Source: Parablautia muri (lineage in GTDB: Bacteria > Bacillota > Clostridia > Lachnospirales > Lachnospiraceae). Taken from it: 64,000 nucleotides of DNA. Below, in pieces: positions 20,351 to 28,289 of this stretch (positions within the stretch are counted from its first letter, which is position 1; the number at the start of each line of letters is the position of its first letter). The translations under genes were made by a program, and so were the position numbers. The notes under the pieces are model-generated. The model worked only from the letters and a program-made list of their open reading frames with translations. It did not search any database and was not told where the DNA came from. The stretch lies in assembly GCF_009917485.1 (NCBI RefSeq), contig NZ_QZDT01000006.1:110712-174711 (forward strand), read 5' to 3'.

Positions 20351-21167
20351 AAGTATAAATTTCATAAGCCGTATATTCATGGTCAAAATGATATCCCAGT
20401 TTTTCTGCCAGGGCTACCGACCACTTATTCTGTGCATCCCAGCTGGGGTACCAGTTCCGGGATAGGCATTCTAAAATCAACTTTGCTCCACAAATATAAG
20501 CAAGGCCTTTTCTCCGGTAATCTTCTCTGGTATCGATCTCAATTTCTATACCGCCCAAAAAACCGGAATAAGAGGCGGCGCCTGAAACAGGCTCTCCACC
20601 CTTTAATACCACGGCCCCCAATCCATACTTTTGATACATAGCATAATTTTCATAGTTTGATACCCAGTCCCTGCACCACTGTATTTTTCCGCAGCGGTGA
20701 AATAATTCCTCATCTATCATTTTCAGCTCATAACCCTCAGGCAGTCCATCCACCACCTTCTGCAGTTTATCTCTGTCAAAAATACCCGGCTCTTTCTTTA
20801 TGGCGTACCGGGTTACTTTCTTTGCCTTTTCTCCGTAGTTTTCTTCTATCAAATCCGCCCAGGCTTTATTTTGCGGAACGATAATTCCCTCCATCCTGTT
20901 TTCTTCGCCCGTCACATGGCCCTTTGCACCGTCAACTGTGTTCGCCCACTGTCCGTACATTTTCGGTCCCTCTAAAATCAGCTCCTGACTGGGCTTTCCT
21001 GCCGGAAAACCAAAATCGCCCAGCAAAATCATAGCAGATACGGGATTTTCCTTTGCATCTCCATAAAGCTTTCCCATCACGTTTTGTAAACACGACCATA
21101 TCACGCTTTCCTGCCAGCCTTCAAATAAAGGCGCCGCTGTTTGTGTTTGGTCTATTTCAAAAATCAT
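20349..21167 (-). CDS. GNAT-family acetyltransferase
   Basis: This 272-residue protein has its acetyl-CoA-binding GNAT fold at the C-terminus: EIDTREDYRRKGLAYICGAKLI at about 220 is motif A (R-x-x-G-L/Y-A), followed by WDAQNKWSVALAEKLGY. The N-terminal half is of a type found in uncharacterised GNAT_acetyltr_2-like proteins. The start at MIFEIDQTQ was chosen for the preceding GGGGAGGGG. The acceptor substrate is unknown. Confidence 0.8.
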   Translation of the reverse strand: MIFEIDQTQTAAPLFEGWQESVIWSCLQNVMGKLYGDAKENPVSAMILLGDFGFPAGKPSQELILEGPKMYGQWANTVDGAKGHVTGEENRMEGIIVPQNKAWADLIEENYGEKAKKVTRYAIKKEPGIFDRDKLQKVVDGLPEGYELKMIDEELFHRCGKIQWCRDWVSNYENYAMYQKYGLGAVVLKGGEPVSGAASYSGFLGGIEIEIDTREDYRRKGLAYICGAKLILECLSRNWYPSWDAQNKWSVALAEKLGYHFDHEYTAYEIYT

Positions 21168-21303
21168 CCTGCCCCTCCCCTCTTTCCCACATGCAAACTG
21201 TACATGCAGGAAACACATTCCCTATTTCAATTTACATCATCCTACTATATAAAGCCATTTCATTTATCTTAGTAAACGTGCAAAGATGTGTCAAGTTATT
21301 TGG

Positions 21304-21313
21304 CCGAAGGCTC
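21304..21313. repeat. Left target-site duplication of the insertion sequence
   Basis: The 10-bp CCGAAGGCTC directly abuts the left end of the IS and is repeated identically at its right end. Confidence 0.75.
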
Positions 21314-22746
21314 CAGATTAAACTTATAAACTGTTATGCAAAGCAACACCATTTGGTGTTCGTTAAAAATATAAAGAAATACAGCATTTTTTCTATTTCA
21401 TTCTCATAATCCAATGACAGTACATAACGAATCTTTTTCATGCTCAACTTATAGCTGCTTTTCACCAGCGACAGAATTGACAGAACTATCTTCTTCATAA
21501 TCTGGCGTTTTTTTGCTCCTGTCTTTGCCATGCTTGTATTTTTGTCGTCCCGGAATGTGAAATCCAGCTGCCAGTGCAGCTTGTTCTCCACTCCCCAGTG
21601 CCTTCTGGCTGCCCTTTCAAATTCTTCTGCATTTTCTTCTATGCTGCATATGTAACAGCGTAACTCATCTTCCTGCGTCCCGTCACGTATCTTCTGCTTT
21701 TTACGTACCATTCCGAAACTCTTCAGCCCTTTCCACTTCTTCTTTTCGCTGAACCAGTCCGTGTCTTCTGTGATATAGTATTCCCTGACAGCAACTCCTC
21801 CGTGCTCCGCTTCCACAGTCTTTTTGTAACACCCTGGCTTCCCTTTCAGGGTTTCCCTGCAGTCCCCGTCAAAATAAGCCCGCACTTCTTCATGTAAAAG
21901 ACCCTGGTTCCCCTTCAGGACAAGGACATAATCCCCCTTCCCTTCTATAATTACCTCCGCAGTCCCTTTCTGACAGTTCATGGCATCAGCGGTCACTATG
22001 GTTCCTTTCAGGTCCATAACTCCCAGCAGTTCCTAGGCTGCAGGTATCTCGTTGGTTTTTTCCTTTATAAATTTCTGGGCAAGGCACATGCCATAGTCGT
22101 CTGAATAAACGTTCAGGGGCTGCAGGGCCCTCACCTTTCCTTCCACCGTTTCTTTCCTGCCCGAGCCACAGCTTACTTTCCCGTCTATGGAAACCACGCT
22201 TTTTTCATATATATTATCCTGCTTCCCGGCCAGCTCGATAATTCCGTCAATGGTGCCCAGCAGAATTCCTGTGGTGACCTGGAAGAAATGGTCTGTGCAG
22301 ATATTACTGAACACGACACGGTAAGTGTCGTCAGTAGGTACCCCGTTGGGAAGGTCCAGGTACTTTCTAAGCCACTTTCCTTCACCTTTGCAAATGCTTC
22401 GATCTCTGCGCCCATTCATCTGCATTCCCCAGCACCGCAAAGAAGACAATCATGATGATATCCCCCAGCCGATGCCGGACATAAGATGGATGGCGGTAAT
22501 CCCGCACTTCATCTGCATGCTTTTTGATTTCCCTGATCAGACTGTCGTTTTGCATGACCGTTTCCGGAGATATTCCATTTTCTTGGAATGTGTTATGGAG
22601 TTCTTCCAGTCTCGTTGATTTCTTTACCATAAGCCCTCCTGATATAAGTATTATAAAACAAATATACCAATATGAGACAAAAAAGGGAACAGAAAGTTTT
22701 GATTTTATGTTCCGTAACATTTTTGTAACTTTAAAAGTTTATCCTG
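21314..22746 (-). mobile_element. ISAs1-family insertion sequence, 1433 bp
   Basis: The ends are imperfect terminal inverted repeats of 17 bp: CAGATTAAACTTATAAA on the left and CAGGATAAACTTTTAAA on the right (reverse complement), 14 of 17 matching. A perfect 10-bp direct repeat flanks them. Length, IR start (CAG) and 10-bp duplication fit the ISAs1 family. The single transposase gene is disrupted. Confidence 0.75.
21334..22631 (-). pseudogene. ISAs1-family DDE transposase, broken
   Basis: Protein fragments in three frames make one transposase of about 370 residues. The start is MVKKSTRLEELHNTF. The reading is lost near DEW (about 22400) through an apparent 2-nt insertion, shifts again before WLRKYLDLPNG, and then meets an in-frame TAG after NEIPAA (22032, plausibly CAG to TAG). 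The remainder (MDLKGTIVTADAMNCQKG...RRHWGVENKLHWQLDFTFRDD) keeps the family catalytic region. It is almost certainly inactive unless supplied in trans. Confidence 0.85.
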
Positions 22747-22756
22747 CCGAAGGCTC
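22747..22756. repeat. Right target-site duplication of the insertion sequence
   Basis: An identical CCGAAGGCTC follows the right terminal repeat. Confidence 0.75.
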
Positions 22757-23430
22757 ACGGAAATCACTTTTCAAGGACGCTGTGTGCCGGCAAAGTAAAA
22801 CACCAGCTCAGACGGGGAAATATTACTTGAACTGACCTGATAAAAACGCCACCCGTTTATGTGTGTGTGCTCAGCAAGGTTCTGTACAAGCTTAGGAGCT
22901 TAGCTTCTATTGCGTATTGCGTTTTAATAGAGAGAAAACGTGTCGGTGATCGGTAAAATTACCATTTGAGCACGGCTTTATTCAATCTTGCATACAGCAG
23001 GCTTAAAAATTGATTTCTTTGGGTACAAAGCGTTATAGAAAACAGAAAATATGAATTCGGAGATATCAAAATGCTCCTCAAGGAGCTGAAAAAGGAAGAT
23101 GTATCGTCAAAGAAAGAATCCTGACAGTCAGAAAAGGGGGCCTTTAAAGAGAGCTGATGGTATGTATTTTACAGACATAACTTCTCTTTTCCGTTTGTGT
23201 GAAAATGATTGTTTGGCAGCTTTATTTTACCAGGAACAGAGAGAACGTTTCTATAAAAAAGATAATAAAAATCAGTAAAATCAAACGGTTTGGCGGTTTA
23301 AGAAGTTTTCATAAACCAAGTTGCGGCAAATCTGCTACGAATTTGCCGCAACTATTAAACGAATAACAGACGGACAAAATTGAACGAACTATCATTCTAC
23401 CTGATAACCGCGAGGAACAGGATATTCCCT
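22757..23430. other. Gene-poor stretch with decayed coding DNA
   Basis: No supported gene was found in 674 bp. Short open fragments read like remnants: one ends YEFGDIKMLLKELKKEDVS near 23125, and another of 38 codons starts MYFTDITSLFRLCEND near 23161. Neither has a convincing ribosome-binding site. The stretch lies between the IS and the phosphatase gene, and contains one strong hairpin near its end. Confidence 0.4.
23319..23353. repeat. Perfect 13-bp inverted repeat
   Basis: AGTTGCGGCAAAT / ATTTGCCGCAACT with a 9-nt loop lies 79 bp past the 3' end of the phosphatase gene. There is no T-run, so it is a REP-like or processing hairpin rather than a clear terminator. Confidence 0.6.
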
Positions 23431-23431
23431 A

Positions 23432-23893
23432 CTAATAGCATGTTTTTTCAATCATTTTCAGGAAGGCCTCACATCCTTCCACAATATCCTCATAGGTTAT
23501 ATCAAAATTTCCGGTATACCATGGGTCTGCGATGTCTCTTGAGCTGCCTGCAAATTCAAGCAACTTGTATATTTTCCGGTCAGGATCGCCGCCTGTGATT
23601 TTCTGCATATTTTGAATGTTCCAATCATCCATCCCAATGAGATAATCGTACGCTTTGTAATCCTGCTTTTTCATGCGGATTGCGATTTTTCCGGCTGTAC
23701 TGATGCCATAGGAAGCCAGCTTATTTCTGGTTCCATAATGAACCGGGTTGCCGATTTCCTCGGTGCTGGTGGCTGCAGAGGCAATGTGAAAATTGTCTGT
23801 AAGTCCTTTCTTATTTACCATATCCTTTAGTACAAACTCGGCCATGGGAGAGCGGCAAATATTGCCGTGGCAAACGAATAATATTTTTATCAT
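23432..23893 (-). CDS. Low-molecular-weight protein-tyrosine phosphatase
   Basis: This 153-residue cytoplasmic phosphatase has the N-terminal P-loop CHGNICRSP (C-x5-R-S) and the C-terminal general acid in DPWYTGNFDITYEDI. The length is normal for the family. GGAGG precedes the start. It is the last recognisable chromosomal gene before the integrase of the mobile element. Whether its promoter is still native or was replaced by element DNA cannot be told here. Confidence 0.93.
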   Translation of the reverse strand: MIKILFVCHGNICRSPMAEFVLKDMVNKKGLTDNFHIASAATSTEEIGNPVHYGTRNKLASYGISTAGKIAIRMKKQDYKAYDYLIGMDDWNIQNMQKITGGDPDRKIYKLLEFAGSSRDIADPWYTGNFDITYEDIVEGCEAFLKMIEKTCY

Positions 23894-24030
23894 GTTGCTA
23901 AAACCTCCGTAAATGCTTGATTTTGCTGTATTTTCAAGGATTTCAGTTATGTTTACGTTTTGCTTGTGGCAGATACATTTTTACTTATTTCGGTATAATT
24001 GGGTATAACTCGGCATAGATTGTCAATCGT

Positions 24031-24070
24031 TTGGTCTATAAATTGGTCTAAATTCAACATTTGTAGACCA
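24031..24070. repeat. Repeats beside the integrase gene, candidate att/arm sites
   Basis: TTGGTCTA occurs twice in direct orientation 12 bp apart, and TAGACCA follows inverted, all within 40 bp of the integrase stop codon. Repeats here are expected for integrase arm-binding or the attachment core. The core itself cannot be fixed without the other end. Confidence 0.4.
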
Positions 24071-24072
24071 CG

Positions 24073-25275
24073 CTATCCTTCGCATACCTTTTCCATCTCT
24101 TCACCCAGATCTTCAAACTGCAAATGAGTATATGTATTGAGCGTTACACCGATATCTGAATGTCCCATAATGTACTGCAATTTTTTAGGATTAACACCCG
24201 ACTTTGCCATATTACTACAAAACGTATGCCTTGCTACATGAGGGGTAATCACTGGAAGCTCTTTCTTGTAAATCTTATTATACTTCTCACGGATATGTTG
24301 AAAGTATTTCTCCCAATGTAAAGCAACCATAGGCATATTGTTTTTGTCCAGATACAGAAATTCGCACTTGCCATCAATCATAGGTTCAATCTTTGGTTTC
24401 TTGCGGTTCTCCAAAATACGTTTAAAACATTCCCTCACTTCATCAGACATAGGCACATATCTCACGCCTTTTTCTGTCTTAGGCGTTTCTATGACATATT
24501 CCATATCCCTTTTCCTCTGTAATTGATGATCGACTCTGATTTTATTATCCACAAAATCAATATCATCTTTTGTCAATCCACAAAATTCAGAGATACGAAG
24601 TCCAGTTTTGAATAAGATAAAGATGCCCTCATAATATTTGGAAAAGTGCTTATCAACTTTGACAAAGTTCAAAAATGCCCTTTCCTGTTCTCTGGTGATT
24701 GCTTCTCTCGTAACTGAATCATTCACCACTACTGTAGCAAGTTGAAACTCAAACGGATTCTTGCGGATCAAATCATCCTCTACTGCCATTTGAAAAGCTG
24801 GTCTGACTACTCCCCTTATGGTATGAATAGAACTATAACCTCTGCCATCTTCAGACTGTAGCTTGATTAGCCATTCCTTAGCATCTGATATTCTGACAGT
24901 ATCAATTCGTTTCTTGCCGAAATCCTCTTTCTTTATGACGTTGATTACAAAGTTATAACCTGCCTTAGTATTATGCTTTACACCACGCTTCTGAGAAATA
25001 TACTTTTCTACTAATTCAAGTACCGTAGTATTCCCACCATTCGGCATAATGTAATCATCTAAAGCCTTTTGAATCTGTTTTTCTTTTTCTCTCAGGGAAA
25101 TATCTTTACGCCTACCTTTGGGTATTACGTCTGATTCAGTCAGTTTCCAACTATATACTGATTTTCTTTCACCTGACTTATCAATATATCTGTACTTATA
25201 TCTCCCATCTTTTTCCTGACTCTCTCCTGCCCATAGTTTTCGACCTTTACTATCTCGTCTAATAACATCTGACAA
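24073..25275 (-). CDS. int: Tyrosine recombinase/integrase (Tn916-type)
   Basis: It catalyses site-specific integration and excision of the element. The 400 residues have an N-terminal arm-binding domain (DSKGRKLWAGESQEKDGRYKYRYIDKSG), a core-binding SAM-like domain at about 85-180, and a catalytic domain with Arg in KTGLRISEFCGL, the box HVARHTFCSNMAKSG (H-x-x-R) and the nucleophile in GHSDIGVTLNTYTH. All catalytic residues are visible. The start codon is TTG, 10 nt after GGAG. It lies at the element edge with xis just upstream, the usual arrangement. Confidence 0.95.
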   Translation of the reverse strand: MSDVIRRDSKGRKLWAGESQEKDGRYKYRYIDKSGERKSVYSWKLTESDVIPKGRRKDISLREKEKQIQKALDDYIMPNGGNTTVLELVEKYISQKRGVKHNTKAGYNFVINVIKKEDFGKKRIDTVRISDAKEWLIKLQSEDGRGYSSIHTIRGVVRPAFQMAVEDDLIRKNPFEFQLATVVVNDSVTREAITREQERAFLNFVKVDKHFSKYYEGIFILFKTGLRISEFCGLTKDDIDFVDNKIRVDHQLQRKRDMEYVIETPKTEKGVRYVPMSDEVRECFKRILENRKKPKIEPMIDGKCEFLYLDKNNMPMVALHWEKYFQHIREKYNKIYKKELPVITPHVARHTFCSNMAKSGVNPKKLQYIMGHSDIGVTLNTYTHLQFEDLGEEMEKVCEG

Positions 25276-25387
25276 TGTTCACTCGCTCCTTTCATATAAC
25301 AAGAGCCATCTGTATGATACTTCCCATAATACCACACATCCGGCTCAAAATCCATCATCCGTTTTTCTATTTCCATCCATCTAAGTA

Positions 25388-25603
25388 TTAAATAGCGTCC
25401 ATATGTTCATTAACATATTGTTCAAACATGACACGCTTAATTTGCGCCCTTGTTCCATTCCATAAAATGAACTTCTCATCCTTGTGTTCATCTACGAATT
25501 TTGCCAACTTCTTATATCCAATTCCGAAATACTCTGCTGATTCTGTAAGACTAAGCGTATATTTCTGCCACCAAGGAAGCTGTAATCTATTTTCTGTACT
25601 TAT
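25388..25603 (-). CDS. xis: Excisionase (Tn916 Xis-like) with an apparent ATA start
   Basis: This small DNA-binding directionality factor has 71 residues. The reading LPWWQKYTLSLTESAEYFGIGYKKLAKFV followed by ILWNGTRAQIKRVMFEQYV matches the winged-helix excisionase pattern of Tn916-like elements. No ATG, GTG or TTG exists between the upstream stop codon and the conserved part. ATA lies 8 nt after a perfect GGAGG and is the best start candidate. It precedes int in the same orientation. Confidence 0.85.
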   Translation of the reverse strand: MSTENRLQLPWWQKYTLSLTESAEYFGIGYKKLAKFVDEHKDEKFILWNGTRAQIKRVMFEQYVNEHMDAI

Positions 25604-25775
25604 AACCGGTTCCTCCGTTTTGTCTTAAAATTCTACAATATAAAGAAGATGCTATATCATTTCAGCACCATAATATTCACTTTTCAAAATTCATCATACA
25701 ATAAATATATAGGTAGGACACGATTAAGTAACCATGTCCTTACCTCGACTAATCAACAAGTTACTTTACAAATAT

Positions 25776-25949
25776 TTACTTCTCCATAATTTCTATCTTG
25801 CGATAGTGTTTTAACACTTCTTCCAGTTTATATGAGGGGCTACTGTTTACATCAAACACTCGCTTGACATATACCACACTTCCCAACACACAAAATACTG
25901 AAAATAGATTTTCACCATCTTTGATTATTTCTTCTTTATTCAGTTCCAT
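25776..25949 (-). CDS. Small hypothetical protein, translationally coupled
   Basis: This 57-residue protein (MELNKEEIIKDGENLFSVFC...) starts inside the stop codon of the preceding gene (TAATG), a standard coupling arrangement. It is the last gene of a three-gene leftward operon. The middle is hydrophobic (FSVFCVLGSVVYVKRVF) but too short to be a clear membrane helix. Unknown function. Confidence 0.65.
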   Translation of the reverse strand: MELNKEEIIKDGENLFSVFCVLGSVVYVKRVFDVNSSPSYKLEEVLKHYRKIEIMEK

Positions 25950-26629
25950 TACTTCACTACTTCCAAATTGTTATCTTTCTTTGGTCTTCCACGTTTAGCT
26001 TTTGGCTTCTCTTCAACATTTTCAGTCGGTGTATTCTGGTGAAATTCTTCTACAATCGCTTTTGCTACTTCTTTACTTCCCAATTCTTTCATTACAGGAA
26101 GAACATCAACCAGTTTATTGACAACATCCATATCAATATCACCTTTATCAGCAAAGGAATTTACTGCATTTGTAAGGGCAATCAGAAGTTCATTCAGATA
26201 ATCAGGCTTTACGACAAACTCTCTTACCAACTGTAAAAGATCTGAAATTTCTTCCTTATAATCAGAAAAATGTGCTTTTCTAAACTCGATAGCTTCATCA
26301 CAAGCCTTTGAAAGTTCATTAAACGCATCTTCTCCCATTGCTTTTGTTATAGTGTCAATAACTGTTTCTCTATTGCCTTTCATAAATGCGTCAATCATAT
26401 CAAGACTAAAATCTTCGTCATTCTCAAATAAGACAATATCCGTAAAATATTTCACAAGACAGTAATTGAAAATTGCTTCCTTTAAGATATACGCATATCC
26501 AATAGTGCCTGATACAATCATTCCTGCTACTTCCATGACAAAATTTGCTTTCTGGCTCAAAGATAGTTCACTTTCATAGTTAAATTCTACTGTTTCACCA
26601 TTAAAATTCTTGTATGTACCTTTATTCAT
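25949..26629 (-). CDS. Hypothetical protein with C-terminal AT-hook-like tail
   Basis: The 226 residues are mostly helical and acidic, ending in a Lys/Arg-rich tail with KAKRGRPKKD, an AT-hook-type minor-groove-binding motif. The stop overlaps the next start (TAATG), and the start overlaps the end of the upstream gene. I do not recognise the main domain. The tail suggests DNA association, possibly as a nucleoid-like or packaging accessory factor, which is inference only. Confidence 0.65.
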   Translation of the reverse strand: MNKGTYKNFNGETVEFNYESELSLSQKANFVMEVAGMIVSGTIGYAYILKEAIFNYCLVKYFTDIVLFENDEDFSLDMIDAFMKGNRETVIDTITKAMGEDAFNELSKACDEAIEFRKAHFSDYKEEISDLLQLVREFVVKPDYLNELLIALTNAVNSFADKGDIDMDVVNKLVDVLPVMKELGSKEVAKAIVEEFHQNTPTENVEEKPKAKRGRPKKDNNLEVVK

Positions 26630-27177
26630 TATTTCTGTTCCTCCATAGCTTTCTTAATTAGTTTTGACATCTCTGTATCTATATTCTTCTTTTTTTCTTT
26701 CATATCTACAGGCGTTATATCTGCTTTTGGTCTTTGTTCGTATCTTTCCTGGCTCTTAGCGTCTTCTTCTGCCTTGATTTCTGCAATCCTATCATTAGCA
26801 TAGAATACAAAAGTCTTTTTCTTATGCTGATCTACTAAAGTCCTTTTCAACATATTCCCATATCCTTCAGATACAGCACGTTTTACTACTCGCAAATTTC
26901 TTGTAACAATCGTATCTGGTTTAGATTCTGCATTAACCACCAACTTTTCAAAATCTTCCCATGAATCATCAACCGTTCTGTCACATTTCATATTGTGATT
27001 GACAATAAATTCACTGACTATATCCATTACCTTCCTAGTTGCAAGAAAACAATATGACGGATACGGATTTGATTTTACACTTCTTAGATTTTTTAATTGA
27101 TTACCTTCTACCAACTCCTTAAATAAACTTACTGATTCAAAATAAATCTTCTTCACTTCTTTATTCTGTTTTTCCAC
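26629..27177 (-). CDS. Hypothetical basic protein, first gene of a three-gene operon
   Basis: The 182 residues are rich in Lys/Glu, with a conserved-looking N-terminal segment (SVKSNPYPSYCFLATRKVMDIVSEFI) and a charged C-terminal helix. No family is recognised. It is preceded by GGAGG and by the 1.1-kb ORF-free stretch, which must hold its promoter. It overlaps the next gene by one base. Confidence 0.6.
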   Translation of the reverse strand: MEKQNKEVKKIYFESVSLFKELVEGNQLKNLRSVKSNPYPSYCFLATRKVMDIVSEFIVNHNMKCDRTVDDSWEDFEKLVVNAESKPDTIVTRNLRVVKRAVSEGYGNMLKRTLVDQHKKKTFVFYANDRIAEIKAEEDAKSQERYEQRPKADITPVDMKEKKKNIDTEMSKLIKKAMEEQK

Positions 27178-28289
27178 TTTGATTTTTCCTCCATTTTTTA
27201 TTATTGTCTGTTTACTTTTGATAAATTTTGACTACCCATCCCTAATGTTCCTAATCAATAAAAATCCCATTGTTTACACCTCAAATTTAATTTTCTGAAT
27301 TTTAAAAAATAGCAAATATTTTTTTATCAGAAAAATCTATGCTTGAAATTTTCAAACACACATTTTCCTAATAAACACGATAAGTACAAAACAAGTTACT
27401 TCAAGCACCACCAATCAATAGCTTATCTTGTACTTATCTGATACGATCCACAACGCATCTGTCTACTATCTATATGCTAAATGCAATTAGCATCTACACA
27501 TCAGAAATTCCTACCACACTCTAATGTGAATATATTTATTTTCAAACGAATTTGTTTCTCCAAAAAACAATCGTTCATTCATTCCGTGTCAAATTATGCA
27601 AAAGCATAGAATGAATTTGCAGAATATAAATTAACATTCTGATAAAATCATTATGTGCAAGCTAGTCTTTAAACTTTGCCTTATTCATCTATTAACAAAT
27701 GATAAATATAGATGAACGTGTACGGACTGTATATCAAAGCAACATACAATTACGCCTGTATACTGCTCAACCTTGTCAGTTCACTGAGGGTATTTCCAGC
27801 TATATATTTTAAGTCTATTACGCCTTTTATCTATTCTGTTTTTGGAAGTCAGCAATAGACAGTAATACAACTTCTGCACATCCAATAGCCATATTTTTAT
27901 CGTATATACGACTTAGGAACTCCCCTGCGTTCAGCTATTCAAATATCCAACAGCTTACCTATAGACTGATACCATAATTTATCCATTGATCAAAATCTAG
28001 GCATTATCTATTACAAAATCAACGGCAGGCATTTAGGCTCTCACCATGTACCAAACAATACGTTTTTTCTGGGCTTTCCCCACACATTACGTCTACCGTT
28101 TCCAGTTCCGCTTTGGTGTATTGTTTTTAGTATCTTCCCCGCATATTCGGTTTTTATAATTTATTTCAATTAAAGGTTTCCGCTTATTTATAGTGGCTGC
28201 GCTCCCGTCCGTTAATCATATGGCATTATTATATGATCTTAGAGGGGTGGGTCTCACTAAATCGCCACTCTGTTTCGTTTTAAGATACA
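27178..28289 (-). ncRNA. ORF-free 1.1-kb stretch, candidate large structured RNA
   Basis: No open frame of even 60 codons occurs on either strand, while the rest of the element is tightly packed. From about 27660 to 28260 the composition is less AT-rich than neighbouring spacers and has many self-complementary pairs. Read on the minus strand these include AAACAATAC / GTATTGTTT enclosing about 57 nt, ATCATAT / ATATGAT, TGGG-GAAAG-CCCA, GTCTATT / AATAGAC and TCGTA / TACGA. Its size and phage context resemble GOLLD/ROOL-class RNAs, and a degenerate intron is an alternative. Class, strand and ends are unproven. Confidence 0.4.

Noticed and set aside
25140..25376. A 78-codon leftward frame overlapping the start of the integrase gene
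   Set aside because: It overlaps the integrase coding sequence by about 135 bp and has no ribosome-binding site. The integrase TTG start with GGAG explains the DNA better.
27661..27740. Group I intron R and S elements (GTTTAAAGACTAG and GATATACAGTCC on the minus strand)
   Set aside because: The two look-alikes occur in the wrong order for a group I core, and P/Q elements are not evident.
28220..28289. A group II intron start directly after the tape-measure stop codon
   Set aside because: I could find neither a GUGCG-type 5' end nor a domain V hairpin, and there is no intron-encoded protein. Left as one alternative for the structured-RNA candidate.
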